Assembly: GCA_030704615.1 (NCBI GenBank)
Contig: CM060732.1
Span: 37,305,053-37,369,052, forward strand
Origin: Takakia lepidozioides
Lineage: Eukaryota > Streptophyta > Takakiopsida > Takakiales > Takakiaceae
Length of the DNA stretch: 64,000 bases
Direction of reading: 5' to 3'
A model generated the notes under the pieces. The model did not search any database, had not been told where the DNA came from, and was given only the letters and a program-made list of their open reading frames with translations. The stretch's first letter is position 1. Each line of letters opens with the position of its first letter. Position numbers and translations under genes: made by a program. Below, in pieces: positions 36,121-47,542 of this stretch.

Positions 36121-38420
36121 CCGCTATGGACCTCGAGCTTCCTCACTAACTCTCACCTTGGTGTGTGGTTTTTGGGACGGGCGACAGGTGAGGGTCTTCT
36201 ACTTTCTTTGAGGCCATGCTTTGCGGGTTGCAGATAAGAGGTGGACTTCAGATTGTTGCAGAAATGAAGCAGTATGGAACATGGGAGTTCTCGGAATGGA
36301 CTGCCCCCTCTGTTTTATGTGTGGAGAAAATGCACTGGGCATTTTTTGGTTGAGCTGTCTTGAACATGATCTTTTTTGTTAGGCCCTTGGGTAGCTCTTT
36401 GCTATGACCCATTGGTTTTAGGATCATATGGTAAAGCTCTGATTGAATAGTAACTCAATAACAAATTGATGAGTACTTTGCATATGAATTCTGCTGCTAT
36501 CTAGGCATGACATATCTTTCTACAGGGGCTGTGATTTGGAACAGCAATGTGAAGTACCTGCTGGTTTGATACCCTCCTCTTATGAAGGATTTTTGATGAA
36601 CTTGCCCATTAGGGTGCTGGTTGCGCTTGAGGAGTGACACTGGTTTAATGGTTTAGGTGTTCTTTTACATGGATTATTGGGCATGACCCCATAATCTTTT
36701 TAAACACCTTTCTTTACCAGGTCATATCCTGCCCAACATCCCACCCTATTTGATGCTTATTGGCTGATGGTTTCTTTAGTGGCCGTTTTTTGAAAGTGTA
36801 CCCATGGGTATGAGAACTATAACTACTTGCTTCTTCATATCCCCACCCACCCTCCCTAGTTAATTTGAAGTGATTCAAAAAAGATAGGAACTATGGATAA
36901 AGGACCATCGGAAGTGGTTTTTCATATTTGACCTGCTTGTTAAACATCCGCAGCTCTTTTATGTCCCTTTTAATCATGAGTTGTTGATTCATGACCTAGC
37001 ACCATGCCCTCCCACCCGGAACCTTCCCTACATACATGGACTGTTTATGATGGTGCCTCGCTACGAGGCCAATTTGTCATAATTTGTGACCCTTCCTTAG
37101 TGGTTGGACGTCCTTTCCTTGTCTTGACAAGACAAGTCCATCTTCCCTCTCTCTCTCTCTCTCCTCTCTTTTGTGCTCCTCACCAAAAAAAAAACCCCAC
37201 AGAGGGAAAGAGGGGGTAGAAAAAGTTAATAAGAGAGAGGGAAGATATTCATGTCAGGTCAAGACATGGACAAGACCCTACTAGGGTCATTGTCAATTAA
37301 AGACATAAACAGCCCAAAACAGGGCACCATCTTACATTTGCATTCTTGTCATAGCTTCCCATGAATTGACATCACCCAATCAATCATGATAAAACAAGGT
37401 GGGAGGGCGGGGTTTGTTCATGTAGGGGATGCAAGCATCTTGAACACCCGAGATCCGGCCATCTTGGCCAATGAATCATTAAATTGCAGGTTACGAGCTT
37501 GGTGTCATGACAAGGTCAGAATCACTGATTGTAGCACCTTACCTTATCAGCATAGGGTCATGCATCAAACAAAGCATAAGGACCGACCTGCAATATTTAA
37601 GAATCAGGACATGCCTCCAAGAAATCTACTTGGGCATGATAAAACAGATTCCATACCATTTGTAATCACCCCAAGACGTGTAATCATACAAGGCGTCAAG
37701 GGAATGTGAGATCAGCCTGTCATATTGCAAATTCAAGACATGTACACACAAGCATCTTGAAAACTCAGATTGCAGGTCATAGGCCTGATGTCACGACAAG
37801 GCCAAAACTATAGGTAGGATTCCATTACAGCTTACCATCCTCATCTTTCAAGAGGTCCATGCTAAAGCTTGCAAAGAACGCCTCAATATGATCCAGCACA
37901 CACCAAAACCAGGCCCGAAAAGGAGCAGTTCGGTTCCTTATCAGGCTGCTGCCATAACATTCAAGGCCCCCACGTCCTTAGAGCCCCAAACCTGCCAAAG
38001 CAACCCCCATAAAACCAGATCCTCTTTGGCCAAAAGAACTTACAACCTAGCTCAATAATCCACATGCCCTGCTGTCAAAGATCAAAAGATAGGGTATGGT
38101 TTGTATGCAGGCCTCAGGAAACAGACCAGACAGGTCGAGCTGCCCATCAACGGCAGAACGACAGAAGCCAAAACAGAGGTTGTAGCATGCCAAACCAGAA
38201 GCAGTCGGGTTGAAATCGGGGCTGCAGGCAGCAGCCACCTCACAATGCAATAACCCATAGGTCTTCTCAGCCCATATCCCAATCTGCATGTTCAAGAAAC
38301 TTCAAAGTAGGTGAGGATCCTCACCTGGTCCCATCACAAGCCCCCACAAAATCAACAGATTAGTGAGGGTTGTGGAACCCCAGGTGAATCACAGACCCTC
38401 ACACTTGTCATCGATGTCAA
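36121..38420. mobile_element. Foldback element A (diverged large inverted repeat)
   Basis: The left arm begins with a segment containing CCTCACTAACTC, GTTTTTGGGACGG and GACAGGTGAGG (36121-36200). An inverted relative appears at about 38320-38440. The arms meet near 37165-37245, where CTTCCCTCTCTC on the left faces GAGAGGGAAGAT on the right around a loop of about 70 bp. The same inner and outer landmarks flank the arms of element B (40103-44020), so both belong to one family. The arms of A are strongly diverged and no protein is recognised. An internal duplication lies at about 37430-37545 and 37748-37850. Confidence 0.5.
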
Positions 38421-38439
38421 CTAAGAAACTCAAAAGCAA

Positions 38440-38960
38440 GAGCAGAAGATAAGAACACAAGGATCCCTAAACTCCAAAGGCACCTTAAGCGATTGGGGAA
38501 GAGGGTTATGCGCCATCACCACCCGCAGCAAGCCGCCTCCACAAAGCACATGAGCAATGAAGCAAAGCAGGCAAACTTGCAGGGCAATAAAAGAAAGAGA
38601 GAGAGACTTCCCAGCACAAATGCCCTTGCTAAACTTAAAAGCCAGAGGAGGGAAGATGCCACTGCATTGACATCAGTGTTTCCCGCTGCAAGAGAGACAA
38701 GGCGCCGCCTTCGCGCCTCTCCAGGCGCTCATCCAGCACAGGAACGACACCACAAACGGGGCAGCCACCAAAGCACGTCCGCCATAACACTCTCCCCGCG
38801 AGCTCAGAAGCACATCGCGTGCTTCTGACAGCGGGAGAGACAACATAGGGTTTTTCCCCCCCCGATTTTTCGTCCGTGGATGAGAAACAGTAGAACACAT
38901 CCTTCTACCCTGACAGATTTCATCTGTGGCAGGGTTAAAAATAGGTTTTAGGGTAGGGGT
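38440..38960. other. GC-rich tail of element A
   Basis: The right of element A continues into a GC-rich tail (AGAGAGAGACTTCC, GGAGGG, GCGCCGCC words) that ends near TAGGGTTTTTCC (38847). A related tail follows the right arm of element B (44000-44360, ending TAGGGTTGCGCAGGGTTTTCC). The shared tail suggests it is part of the element rather than flank. Competing open frames here are on both strands and are not supported. Confidence 0.45.
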
Positions 38961-39039
38961 TAGGGTTTCCCCCATAATTAATCATAATTAGGGGTAGTTA
39001 AGATCAATTCCAGGCCATAATCATCTGTACTCGTCATCC

Positions 39040-39440
39040 ATAAAACAATCACTTTGTCTGGATGAAAAATTAGGGAATATCATCCATGGCAGCGGTTTAC
39101 CTCCACCTAGGTAATTCATCATTCCTCACCAGACCATCCGGTATGGATAAAAAAGAGTCAATGAAAGAGGAATGAAAAATTATTATCCTGGTAGTTTTTC
39201 AACCGGTATGGATGAAAAATAGGATGTTGTTGGCAACCCTCATAGAGGTAATTTTTTCATTCCATGGTGACTCATCTGGTATGGATGAGAGTCAATAAAG
39301 GAGGAATGAAAAAGCCAAATGAACCATCCTAGAGGTAATTCAATGTCCATCCTGGTGGCTCATCCGGTATGGATGAAAAAAGCCGATGGAGGATGGATGA
39401 GCCTCTGTCAAAACTTCATCCGGTATGTGTGAAAAAACAG
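39040..39440 (+). repeat. Degenerate tandem repeat, CATCCGGTATGGATGAAAAA theme
   Basis: At least six variants of CATCCGGTATGGATGAAAAA or its pieces, with AGGTAATT and GAGGAATGAAAAA words between, recur every 40-80 bp. Similar CATCC/GGATGAAA words recur in the tail of element B at about 44365-44600. It is non-coding. Confidence 0.6.
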
Positions 39441-40102
39441 GAAATCAACACTGATAGCAAACTGTCGGTTCCCAGTAGAGAGGGAGACAGAGGGAGAGAG
39501 GGGGCACCCACCAACCAGCCCCTGGTATGGCAGTCACTTATGGAGTAAGTGTGGTATGCACTCACCCCGTAAGGGAGTGCATACCAGACCCTTTCATAAG
39601 GATTCTCCCTCTTCAAAGTAGCTTCTAACCCCTGGACAGATTTGCCAAAGGGGTTGGAAAGGCCTACTTCCTCATCCTCTCATGTCAAGAAACAAGATTC
39701 TATTGTCATGGATCACAGATAAGTGTAAGGTAGGATGGTAGCAACTTGCTGCCCATCTATACACCATCCTGGTTTTAAAGCCAGTTTTTCCAAAGGTATG
39801 ATAAGCACATAGCATATGTAGGCACATAGCATATTACATATGCATATTTTTTTAGTGGTGCTACATAGAGCAAAGCCACTTGTAGAGAGGTATGAAAGCA
39901 TATGAGCCAAAGAGTATCTAAAACTGATACAAGGCATCAGCTACAAGAAACCATCTAACACGAGTAGTGTACATTGACCGGATCATGTAGAAGGTGTACA
40001 CATACTCCTGCAGGTGGTTTTACCTGGGCCTAGCTCAATATATCGGTATGAAGATAAACCTCAAAAGCACTATGTTTATATCAAAGACCTCCGTGCCCAA
40101 AT
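39441..40102. other. Spacer between elements A and B
   Basis: No gene is supported. A palindromic segment about a repeated GCATACC/GGTATGC word is seen at about 39550-39590. Confidence 0.35.
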
Positions 40103-41663
40103 GAAGTCTCTCTCTCCCTCCCTTTATAAACCCTACCTTTTGAGACAAAGCTCTTTTTTCTTGTGCTTGGCAAGACTTTGCTTTGGTTAAGGTAGCAGTG
40201 TTGTGGTGTTGGCAGAGACCTCCCTGCACGGTTGGGCTTGTGGAGAGATGGTGACCCTCCCCCAAACAGTAAAAAAAAAAGGTTCTTTTTCTGTTTGTCT
40301 TGCTTCCCTGCTTTCTTTGGCGTTCTCTGCGCTTAGATTCAAGTGTATTTGACCTCGATAGCAAGTGTGGAAGCCTGCTACTCACCTCGTGCATCCTCAC
40401 TAACTCACAATGCGTTGTGGTTGTTTTTGGGACGGGCACAGGTGAGGGCTTCCACTTAATATACTGATGTCTAGGTACTGCTGGATGCCAAGTGGGATCG
40501 CAGAGCTGGGGAAGGAATCGCTTGCCATGGAATCATCCTAAAATGTTGAAAAACTAAACTACTCTATGGTTTTTCTTGATCCTACCAGCTCTTTCCTTCC
40601 TTTATTTATGAAGAACAAGTGTAATGCTTTCTACGATGGGCTATTTCGGCCCAGCCAGTGGAAGACCTCTGCTTTGTTGTGACAGCCGGGTTTATGATGG
40701 CTTGTGTGAGAGACACACATCTGTTTTCCAGGCCCTAGTTTGCTTTGCTTACCTTATGGTAGTTGGAAACAAAATGAGAGGCTGCAAGGAACTGTTTGCT
40801 GCAGCTACTCGGGTACCCATGTTGGTAAAATGCCCCTGTTATGTTCCAACCCGGATGGCTTTGTTAGCTAGATGCTTAGGCCAGGGTATGGTGAAGATTC
40901 TGCCTGTGGCTATTCGGCTGACACTGAAATATGGCAGCAATATAAGTGGTAACTAGTTTTTGAGGCAGCCAGGGTGGTTAAGTGGAAATACCCCCTGGAC
41001 ATGGTGTAATGACAAATGTGGAATGATGTGAATAGGGTGTACTGACAGTATCATATACTGTCACAGGATGTATATGCAGTCCTTTATCTTTATCTTGTTG
41101 TGTCATGAACTTTGATTTTCAGCTGTAGCAAGAAATAAAGGTATAGGGGTATTCTGGAAAACTTACCAGACATATCCACCTCCCCTGTGGGGGCAAGCTG
41201 TGCTGCAGACCAGTCTAAGCAAATACTGGCAGGGCAAGGTATTTAAATATGTGATATCCAAGTGTTCTTTTTGTTTTAAAAAAAAAACCCCTCCATGACA
41301 CCCATGGGGTTTGAGTAAGTATGATTGGATTACAGCTTGCGGACAGTAAATCTGTATGACCATTTGACCTGCACCACATCAAGGCCAAAATATGGCCAAG
41401 TACCCGCCATCCTACCCAGACCTCTGAATGTGTATCATGATCATGAATGATGGTCAATCAGCATCAGTGGCATACTCTTTGGGTTATGAATAATACTGAC
41501 ATGAACACATTACTGTGCATGGATGTAATTCTGGATTTTTCTAAGCTTGATGATTGATGAATGGTGCCACTGTTAAGTGGTGATATGTCTGATTATTCTT
41601 TCATGACAACGACCCTAGGGGTCCTATCTTTGTCTTGACATGACAAAAAGTATCTTCCCTCTC
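40103..41663 (+). repeat. Foldback element B, left arm
   Basis: This is an inverted copy of 42469-44020: for any left position x the partner is close to 84125 minus x, with only small indels over about 1.55 kb. The arm contains a 110-codon open frame (40624-40956) that is also open in the other arm. It ends inward at GTCTTGACATGACAAAAAGTATCTTCCCTCT. The function is unknown. Confidence 0.9.
40624..40956 (+). CDS. Unrecognised 110-aa frame in left arm of element B
   Basis: The frame starts MLSTMGYFGPASG and ends LTLKYGSNISGN. Its partner in the right arm (43508-43095) stays open over the same length. About 20 of 110 residues differ, including many non-conservative changes, so there is little sign of purifying selection and the open frames may be chance. 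CFAYLMVVGN and MALLARCLGQGM are moderately hydrophobic. No family was recognised. Confidence 0.2.
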   Translation: MLSTMGYFGPASGRPLLCCDSRVYDGLCERHTSVFQALVCFAYLMVVGNKMRGCKELFAAATRVPMLVKCPCYVPTRMALLARCLGQGMVKILPVAIRLTLKYGSNISGN

Positions 41664-42468
41664 TCTTTTTAACTTTTTCTGCAGAGGGGTCAACTCTGAG
41701 GTTAAGAAAACCATGCTTTGTCGCATTATTAGACCTGCCTTGGAGTACGGATCTGCAATATGGGTTGATAAATCTGACTTAGAGAGGCTGTAGTGTCCAA
41801 AGCCATGTCTGTTGCCATGAGATTGTCTGATGAAAATGAAGTTCGGCAGAAAACTTCCCTGAACTTGTTTCCAGTCAATGACATGGGGGAGGACATCTTG
41901 GATGATCTCAAGGGTCTACCCACTCTCGGCACTAGACTGAAATTTAAACTCAGGGCAGGAAGCCTACCTTTGAACATCAAACAGAAGCAGAGAGGAAAGG
42001 GAGAGTGCAATTGTCCGTTGTGTGGGCAATCTGAAGACAGTACTCATTTTCTGATACACTATCCGGGGTTGTCTCACCAAAGAGACACTCTCTTCAAATT
42101 TATCAAGGGAATTGTGCATGTACCTATGTTTACCAACTTTGAAAGTCTCAAGGCTGAGCCAAAAGCCCAGGCCCTCCTGAGGCTCAGTTATTGGGCAAAT
42201 CACACACAGCAGATTGATGCTTGTGTGAAGGGATTTCTAGAGGATATATGGAAAACCCGGATTAATTCTATATATGAAAGTAAGTCTTACTACCAACGTC
42301 AGCCCCTGACAGAGGTAGGTTCTGTCCCTTTTGTTTCCACTCAAACTAGGCGCGGGGTCAATGGCCACAAAGCTACGGCAAACAACGTCTTATGAGTACA
42401 ATCTTTTTAACTTTTTCTACACCCTCTCTCCTTTGTGGTTTGTTTATTTTTGTGAGCAGCAAAAAAAA
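41664..42468 (+). pseudogene. Reverse-transcriptase C-terminal tail captured in the loop of element B
   Basis: After CTTTTTAACTTTTTCTGCAG, which resembles a splice acceptor, the plus strand reads TMLCRIIRPALEYGSAIW, a motif of retroelement RT thumb/linker regions. A stop at about 41791 is followed by a 200-codon frame to 42395 with GTRLKFKLRAGSLPL and the Cys/His motif CNCPLCGQSEDSTHFLIH, then QQIDACVKGFLEDIW. This is the zf-RVT-type tail of a LINE-like ORF2, but different from the LINE at 28-35 kb. RT catalytic motifs are absent, so it is cargo or a relic. Related tails occur at 49.2, 62.2 and 62.8-63.2 kb. Confidence 0.7.
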
Positions 42469-44020
42469 GAGGGAAGATACTTTTTTGTCATGTCAAGACA
42501 AAGACAGGACCCCTAGGGTCGTTGTCATGAAAGAATAAATAGACATATCAGCCACTTAACAGTGGCACCATCCATCAATCATCAAGCTTAGAAAATCCAG
42601 AATTACATCCATGCACAGTAATGTGTTCATGTCAGTATTATTCATAATCCAGAGAGTATGCCACTGATGCTGATTGACCACCATTCAAGATCATGATACA
42701 CTTACAGAGGTCTGGGTGGGATGGCGGGTACTTGGCCATATTTTGGCCTTGATGTGGTGCAGGTCACATAATCATACAGATTTACTGTCTGCAAGCTGTA
42801 ATCCAAGCATACTTACTAAAACCCCATGGGTGTCATGGAGGGTTTTCTTAAAAAAGAAATGAACACTTGGATATCATAGATTTAAATACCTTGCCTTGCC
42901 AGTATTTGCTTAGACTGGTGTGCAGTATAGCTTGCCCCCACAGGGGATGTGGATATGTCTGGTAAGTTTTCTAGAACACCCCTATACCTTTATTTCTTGC
43001 TGTAGCTGAAAATCAAAGCTCATGACACAACAAAGTAAATATAAAGGATTGCATACACATCCTGTGACAGTATATGATATTGTCAGTACACCCTTCACAT
43101 CATTCCACATTTGACCATGTCATTACACCATGTCCAGGGGGTATTTCCACTTGACCACCCTGGTTGCCTCAAAAACCAGTTACCATTTATATTACTGCCA
43201 TATTTTAGTGTCAGCCGAATAGCCACAGGCAGAAACTTCACCATACCTTGGCCTAAGCATCTAGCTAACAAAGCCATCTGTGTTGGAACATAACATGGGC
43301 CTTTTACCAACAGAGGTAGCTGAGTAGCTGCAGCAACCATTTCCTTGCAGTCTCTCACTTTGTTTCCAACTACCATAAGGTAAGCAAAGCAAATTAGGGC
43401 CTGGAAAAAAGATGTGTGTCTCTCACACACGCCATCATAAATCAGGCTGTTACCACATAACAGAGGTTTTCCACTGGCTGGGCCGAACTGGCCCATCGTA
43501 GAAAGCATTACACTTGTTCTTCAAAAATCAAGTAAGAAAAGAGGTAGGATCAAGAAAAACCATAGAGTAGTTTAGTTTTTCAACATTTTAAGATGAGTCT
43601 TTGGCAAGCGATTCCTTCCTCTACTCTGCAATCCCACTTGGCATCCAGTAGCACCTAGACATCAGAATATTAAGTGGAAGCCCTCACCTGTGCCCGTCCC
43701 AAAAACAACCACAACGCATTGTGAGTTAGTGAGGATGCACGAGGTGAGTAGCAGGCTTCCACACTTGCTATCGAGGTCAAATATACTTCAATCTAAGCGC
43801 AGAGGAAACCAAAGAAAGCAGGGAAGCAAAAAAAACAGAAAAAAAAACCTTTTTTACTGTCTGGGGGAGAGTCGTCATCTCTCCACAAGCCTAACTGTGT
43901 AGGGGGACTCCGCCAACACCACAACACTGCTACCTTAACCAAAGCACAGTCTTGCCAAGCACAAGAAAAAAGAGCTTGGTCTCAAAAGGTAGGGTTTATA
44001 AAGGGAGGGAGAGAGACTTC
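42469..44020 (-). repeat. Foldback element B, right arm
   Basis: This is the inverted partner of 40103-41663. It starts at GAGGGAAGATACTTTTTTGTC next to the loop and ends at AGAGAGACTTCC. Outward of this point the two flanks of B are unrelated, which marks the arm boundary. A GGGCACAGGTGAGGG word that looks like a splice donor on the minus strand lies at about 43678-43692. Confidence 0.9.
43095..43508 (-). CDS. Unrecognised frame in right arm of element B (partner of 40624-40956)
   Basis: This 137-codon frame starts MLSTMGQFGPASG and is colinear with the left-arm frame for 110 residues (about 82% identity by eye), then extends further to NDMVKCGMM. No domain was recognised. It is listed because both arms keep the frame open; real coding is unproven. 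Confidence 0.2.
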   Translation of the reverse strand: MLSTMGQFGPASGKPLLCGNSLIYDGVCERHTSFFQALICFAYLMVVGNKVRDCKEMVAAATQLPLLVKGPCYVPTQMALLARCLGQGMVKFLPVAIRLTLKYGSNINGNWFLRQPGWSSGNTPWTWCNDMVKCGMM

Positions 44021-44830
44021 CTTGTTCTACCAAGACGCCGCCATTCATCAAAGATCCAGAGGAGGGCTCCTAGGGAAACGTCATAAGCATGCAGGTGGTA
44101 CCTCCGCCATCACTGCCGCGGTTCCCTTGTGCAGCAAAAAAACAGACAGCTGAGACAGTGAATCTTCCCTCATTTCTAAGCCACCGCCATCGCCTTAAAG
44201 AGCCCACCCAGGCGGCGCTCACAGGAGCCATAAACACTCAAGGATTGGCAGCTCAAGGTATCTGCAGCACGAGCATCATCGCTCCTCACAAGCCGCCATC
44301 GCGCGCTCTCGCAGCGCAAAAAGAAAGACATTAGGGTTGCGCAGGGTTTTCCCCTGTCTGGCCCGTCATTCATCCTTCTCAGAATGAAAACCATCCGCCA
44401 GTCTGTCCGCCCGACGGACGTTGTCCGTTTCTCATTCGTGGAAGATGAAAGACATCGTGCTTTCATCTTGTCTTGCACTCAACGGATGTAGTCCGTATTT
44501 TATCTAGGTTAGATGAAAAACAGGTTTATATACCTGTCTTGCCCTGTATTTAGGTCCTGTCAGATGAAGTCTTTTTTTTTCATCCAGGTTGGATTGAAAA
44601 AGTAGAAACTGACGAGAATTTTGCAACTCACAGGTTTTTTAGTGAAGAAATATTTCACTAGGAATTTTTTTTTAAATTTATTTTGGATAAAAAACATCCA
44701 AAATTCCCTGCAACCCAATTTTGCAAAAAATTTCAATTTCCTCAAAGATGGAAGTCTGGACAACAATTCCATAAGCCCAGTGTTCAGAGGGAGAGAGAAG
44801 GAGAGATCAGAAAACCAAAAAAAATAAAAA
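44021..44830. other. GC-rich tail of element B and AT-rich flank
   Basis: A GC-rich tail related to 38440-38960 runs to about 44360. CATCC/GATGAAA words follow to about 44600, then AT-rich sequence. No gene is supported. Confidence 0.4.
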
Positions 44831-44831
44831 T

Positions 44832-44880
44832 GGGGGGGGGGGGGATTGACTGAGCCCGTGGTGTTGCTCAGTCACCCCTC
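44832..44880. repeat. Poly-G run and perfect 9-bp hairpin
   Basis: A run of 13 G (44832-44844) is followed by TGACTGAGC (44847-44855), a 10-nt loop, the perfect complement GCTCAGTCA (44866-44874), and then a C-rich run. The whole forms a G-run/stem/loop/stem/C-run palindrome. Confidence 0.8.
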
Positions 44881-44987
44881 CCCTTCTTCTTTTCTCTTTG
44901 TTGCCTCCTTTCGAGACCCCGAGCACTTGCTGCTCTCAGCCCCCAACATGTTTGGTTTTTTTTTGTTTTTGATCTGGAATGTAGAGG

Positions 44988-46000
44988 TTGTTTCTTAATG
45001 AGGCCAACTTGTGGGTTTATGGGGAAAGAGAAGAAGTCCCCTGCCCCAAAGAAAGGGGCGGACAATCCGTTTGCTCTGCCGGCACGTGTGACATGCCAGG
45101 GCGTCTCACGGTTAACCAGCCCCGTCGACAACCGCAGCCGGAGGGCTCGTCTGCCCCCCGAGGCCAGTACCCCCCCTCTTGTCCACATCTTGGATGCCCA
45201 GGGGCTGGCTCAGCAGCTCTCCTATTCGGGAGGTTGTTGCTGAGCCGGATGCTCAGTTGAGCACACCCCTGGCCACCAAGACGGGGTGAAATGTACCTTG
45301 GCAAGCACATCACCCGTTCGGGGGCCCGATACGGGCAACTTTTGGATGTCACCCCAGAGCGACCCCTTCCTCCGCAGCAAAGGCTGCACTTGCCAAGGCC
45401 CAACGTCAGGTTCAAGGGCCTTTGAAAGCCTCCATTGCTAGACCCAATGTTGTCGATGAGGGAGACGAGGAGGCAATGAAGTGGCCGAGATAACGAAGCG
45501 CCTCGAAGAAGTCAAGCCGGGTGAGGGCTTCTACCCTAATACGCATTTGGGGGGGGGGGAGGAGGTATGGGCCGGTTTGGAGCGGCCTAGCCGAGCAGCG
45601 ACGCCGCCCCCCTGAGCCTGAGCGGTCAGCAAAAGAAGGGCCTGGACTACGAGGCGCTGCCGCCAGCTATGCTCCACATCTGGAATCTACTTCCAGTGGC
45701 GCTCCGGGAGGGGATAACGCGGGCACATCCGGCAACGGGGACTCCCGCCACATCGGGTTGACACTGGGGCGGTCGGACAAGCTTGCAAAAGTCAACAACT
45801 GTCGTCCCTTGTTCCATGTTGTATATCCTTTCCTTTGCATGCTTATTTCTTTGTTGTTTGTTTTCTTTTTTGAATTTGGAGGGGTTATTTGTCTTTCAGG
45901 AAGCAGCAACTGGCTGGCCTCATTGGAGCGGTCCGGTGGGTTGCCAATGAGGGAGAAGAACGTGGTGTTCATGAAGACCCGAACACCAAAGTAGAATAAG
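44988..46000 (+). pseudogene. GC-rich unrecognised coding fragments
   Basis: This 1-kb stretch is much more GC-rich than its surroundings and carries readable plus-strand pieces: PLVHILDAQGLAQQL (45.17 kb), YLGKHITRSGARYGQLLDVTPERPL (45.28 kb), EVAEITKRLEEVKPGEGFYPN (45.48 kb), LPPAMLHIWNLLPVALREGI (45.65 kb) and, after an apparent intron ending CTTTCAG at 45900, LAGLIGAVRWVANEGEERGV (45.92 kb). Frame shifts and stops separate them. The composition and pieces suggest a retroelement Gag-like or other repetitive gene remnant; I do not recognise the family. A poly-G run interrupts it at 45550. Confidence 0.4.
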
Positions 46001-46039
46001 AGAAGGCCTCGACCTCCCAATATCCCTTTTAAACTAACC

Positions 46040-46260
46040 ATCAATGAAGGGGCTGCCGAGGGAGAGGAGAAGGGAGAGGAGAAGGAGAGAGGAAGTAGCG
46101 GGGAAGGGAAGGAGATGTCGTGGAGAAGGGAAGGAAAAGAAGAAGAAGAAGAAGAAGAAGTCCCCATGGAAAGGAAGGGGTGAGTGTGCATGCGGGGGAG
46201 GGCAGTGGGGGGGGGTAACAAAGAGCCAGGGGAAGAAGGCTACAAAGAAGTGAGAGGGTG
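46040..46260 (+). repeat. Purine-rich GGAGA/GAAGAA low-complexity tract
   Basis: This is a GA-rich, mostly purine strand with an (AGA)n core at about 46138-46160. The long minus-strand frames through it (Ser/Phe/Leu/Pro-rich) are low-complexity artefacts. Confidence 0.8.
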
Positions 46261-47542
46261 AAAGAAGAAATATGGCCTTGGCGATTACATGATGGGAGTT
46301 GGCAAAGATTTTGGTGCCAATCGGTGGAGGTGAATCGCCATGGTGACCCCTGCGGTGGCGTTCTGGGAGGCGCCTTCGAACTCGCAACTGAGGTGGTCCC
46401 TGCACATCGAGTGGTCTGATCATCACTTTGGCGCGAAGCGGGCATATGCCTCGTGAGTTAGACCGCCGGTTTCCGGGCAATTGGCAGTGACACAAGGCTG
46501 ATGGAGATGGTGGGGTGAAACTTGACTGACAAAAGGTACCCCGTGCTAGATAGATCTTCGGAGGGCAATGGTAAGGGGTCCATACCAAACCACTTATGGA
46601 ATTACACAGGTTGGCAATCCTGAATCATTTCACCTTCCATTTGTCGCATGTGCATTATGAGGTGGATTCAATGGCAACGTATTGTGTAATATCACTAATT
46701 GTTGGGGGGGGGGGAGGCATAGGTATTGTGGTGATGCACTCTATTGCGGGAGAGAATGATGCCGCAAATAAGGCCAAATTTGAACCGGCACGTGAAGCAA
46801 CAACAGTCGGCCAGACAACACAAATCCATACATAAGTGGCGGCCCGACGGATCCAGGGTTTTTATCTTGCGATTTGTAAGTCGTACTTCATAATGGAATT
46901 TTGTTATGTCTTTCTTTCTGCTCCATCATCCGCGAGACCTTACTTTTCATTTGTGGCATGTGTACAACGCGCGTTTGAGAGGAAGTCATCTCCGGTAGAG
47001 GCAACTACTCCAAAGAGCATGGTTGGCAGTCCCTCATGAAGAACATGGCCAACATGGAGGGGATGAATGCACTACATGGCACTAGTATGGATGAGGTTGG
47101 GGGTCATGGCCAGGGATTGGATAAGAGCTCTGTGGGACTTAGGGGAACTCGCCCTCATTTAGGTGCTCTGACAAAGGCGCGAGTCATCAGGCTCATCGGA
47201 TAGCTCTGAGTTCTCCATTGAGGATGATGGATGAGGCCTAGGATGACTAGTCATAGTCCATTAGATTCCCAGGGTCCAGCCTACTGAACCCTTGTGAGCT
47301 TTTTCAGCTTATTTCTTGTAAATAATTTCCATATTTCCATCTTCCATCTTATTCATTGTCGCACGTCCTACAAAATTCAATCTTAGTGCCAAGGGTAGGT
47401 AGGCCCTTCAGATCATCCGTAAGTTCATCATTTTTCAAAATTGGGTTTTGTGTGTGGGTGATATGAATGAAGTTGTATGGCTTGTCAGGAAGCCACTTAA
47501 GTTGGCTTTATTTGGTGCTTCTGATCTGTGACTGTCCCTACA
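46261..47542. other. Spacer, nothing recognised
   Basis: No gene is seen. A poly-G run lies at about 46706-46716. Small frames at 46596-47039 carry no domain. Confidence 0.35.

Noticed and set aside
45667-46588. Two 184-codon minus-strand frames
   Set aside because: They are Ser/Pro/Phe/Leu low-complexity translations of a purine-rich tract, with no domain.
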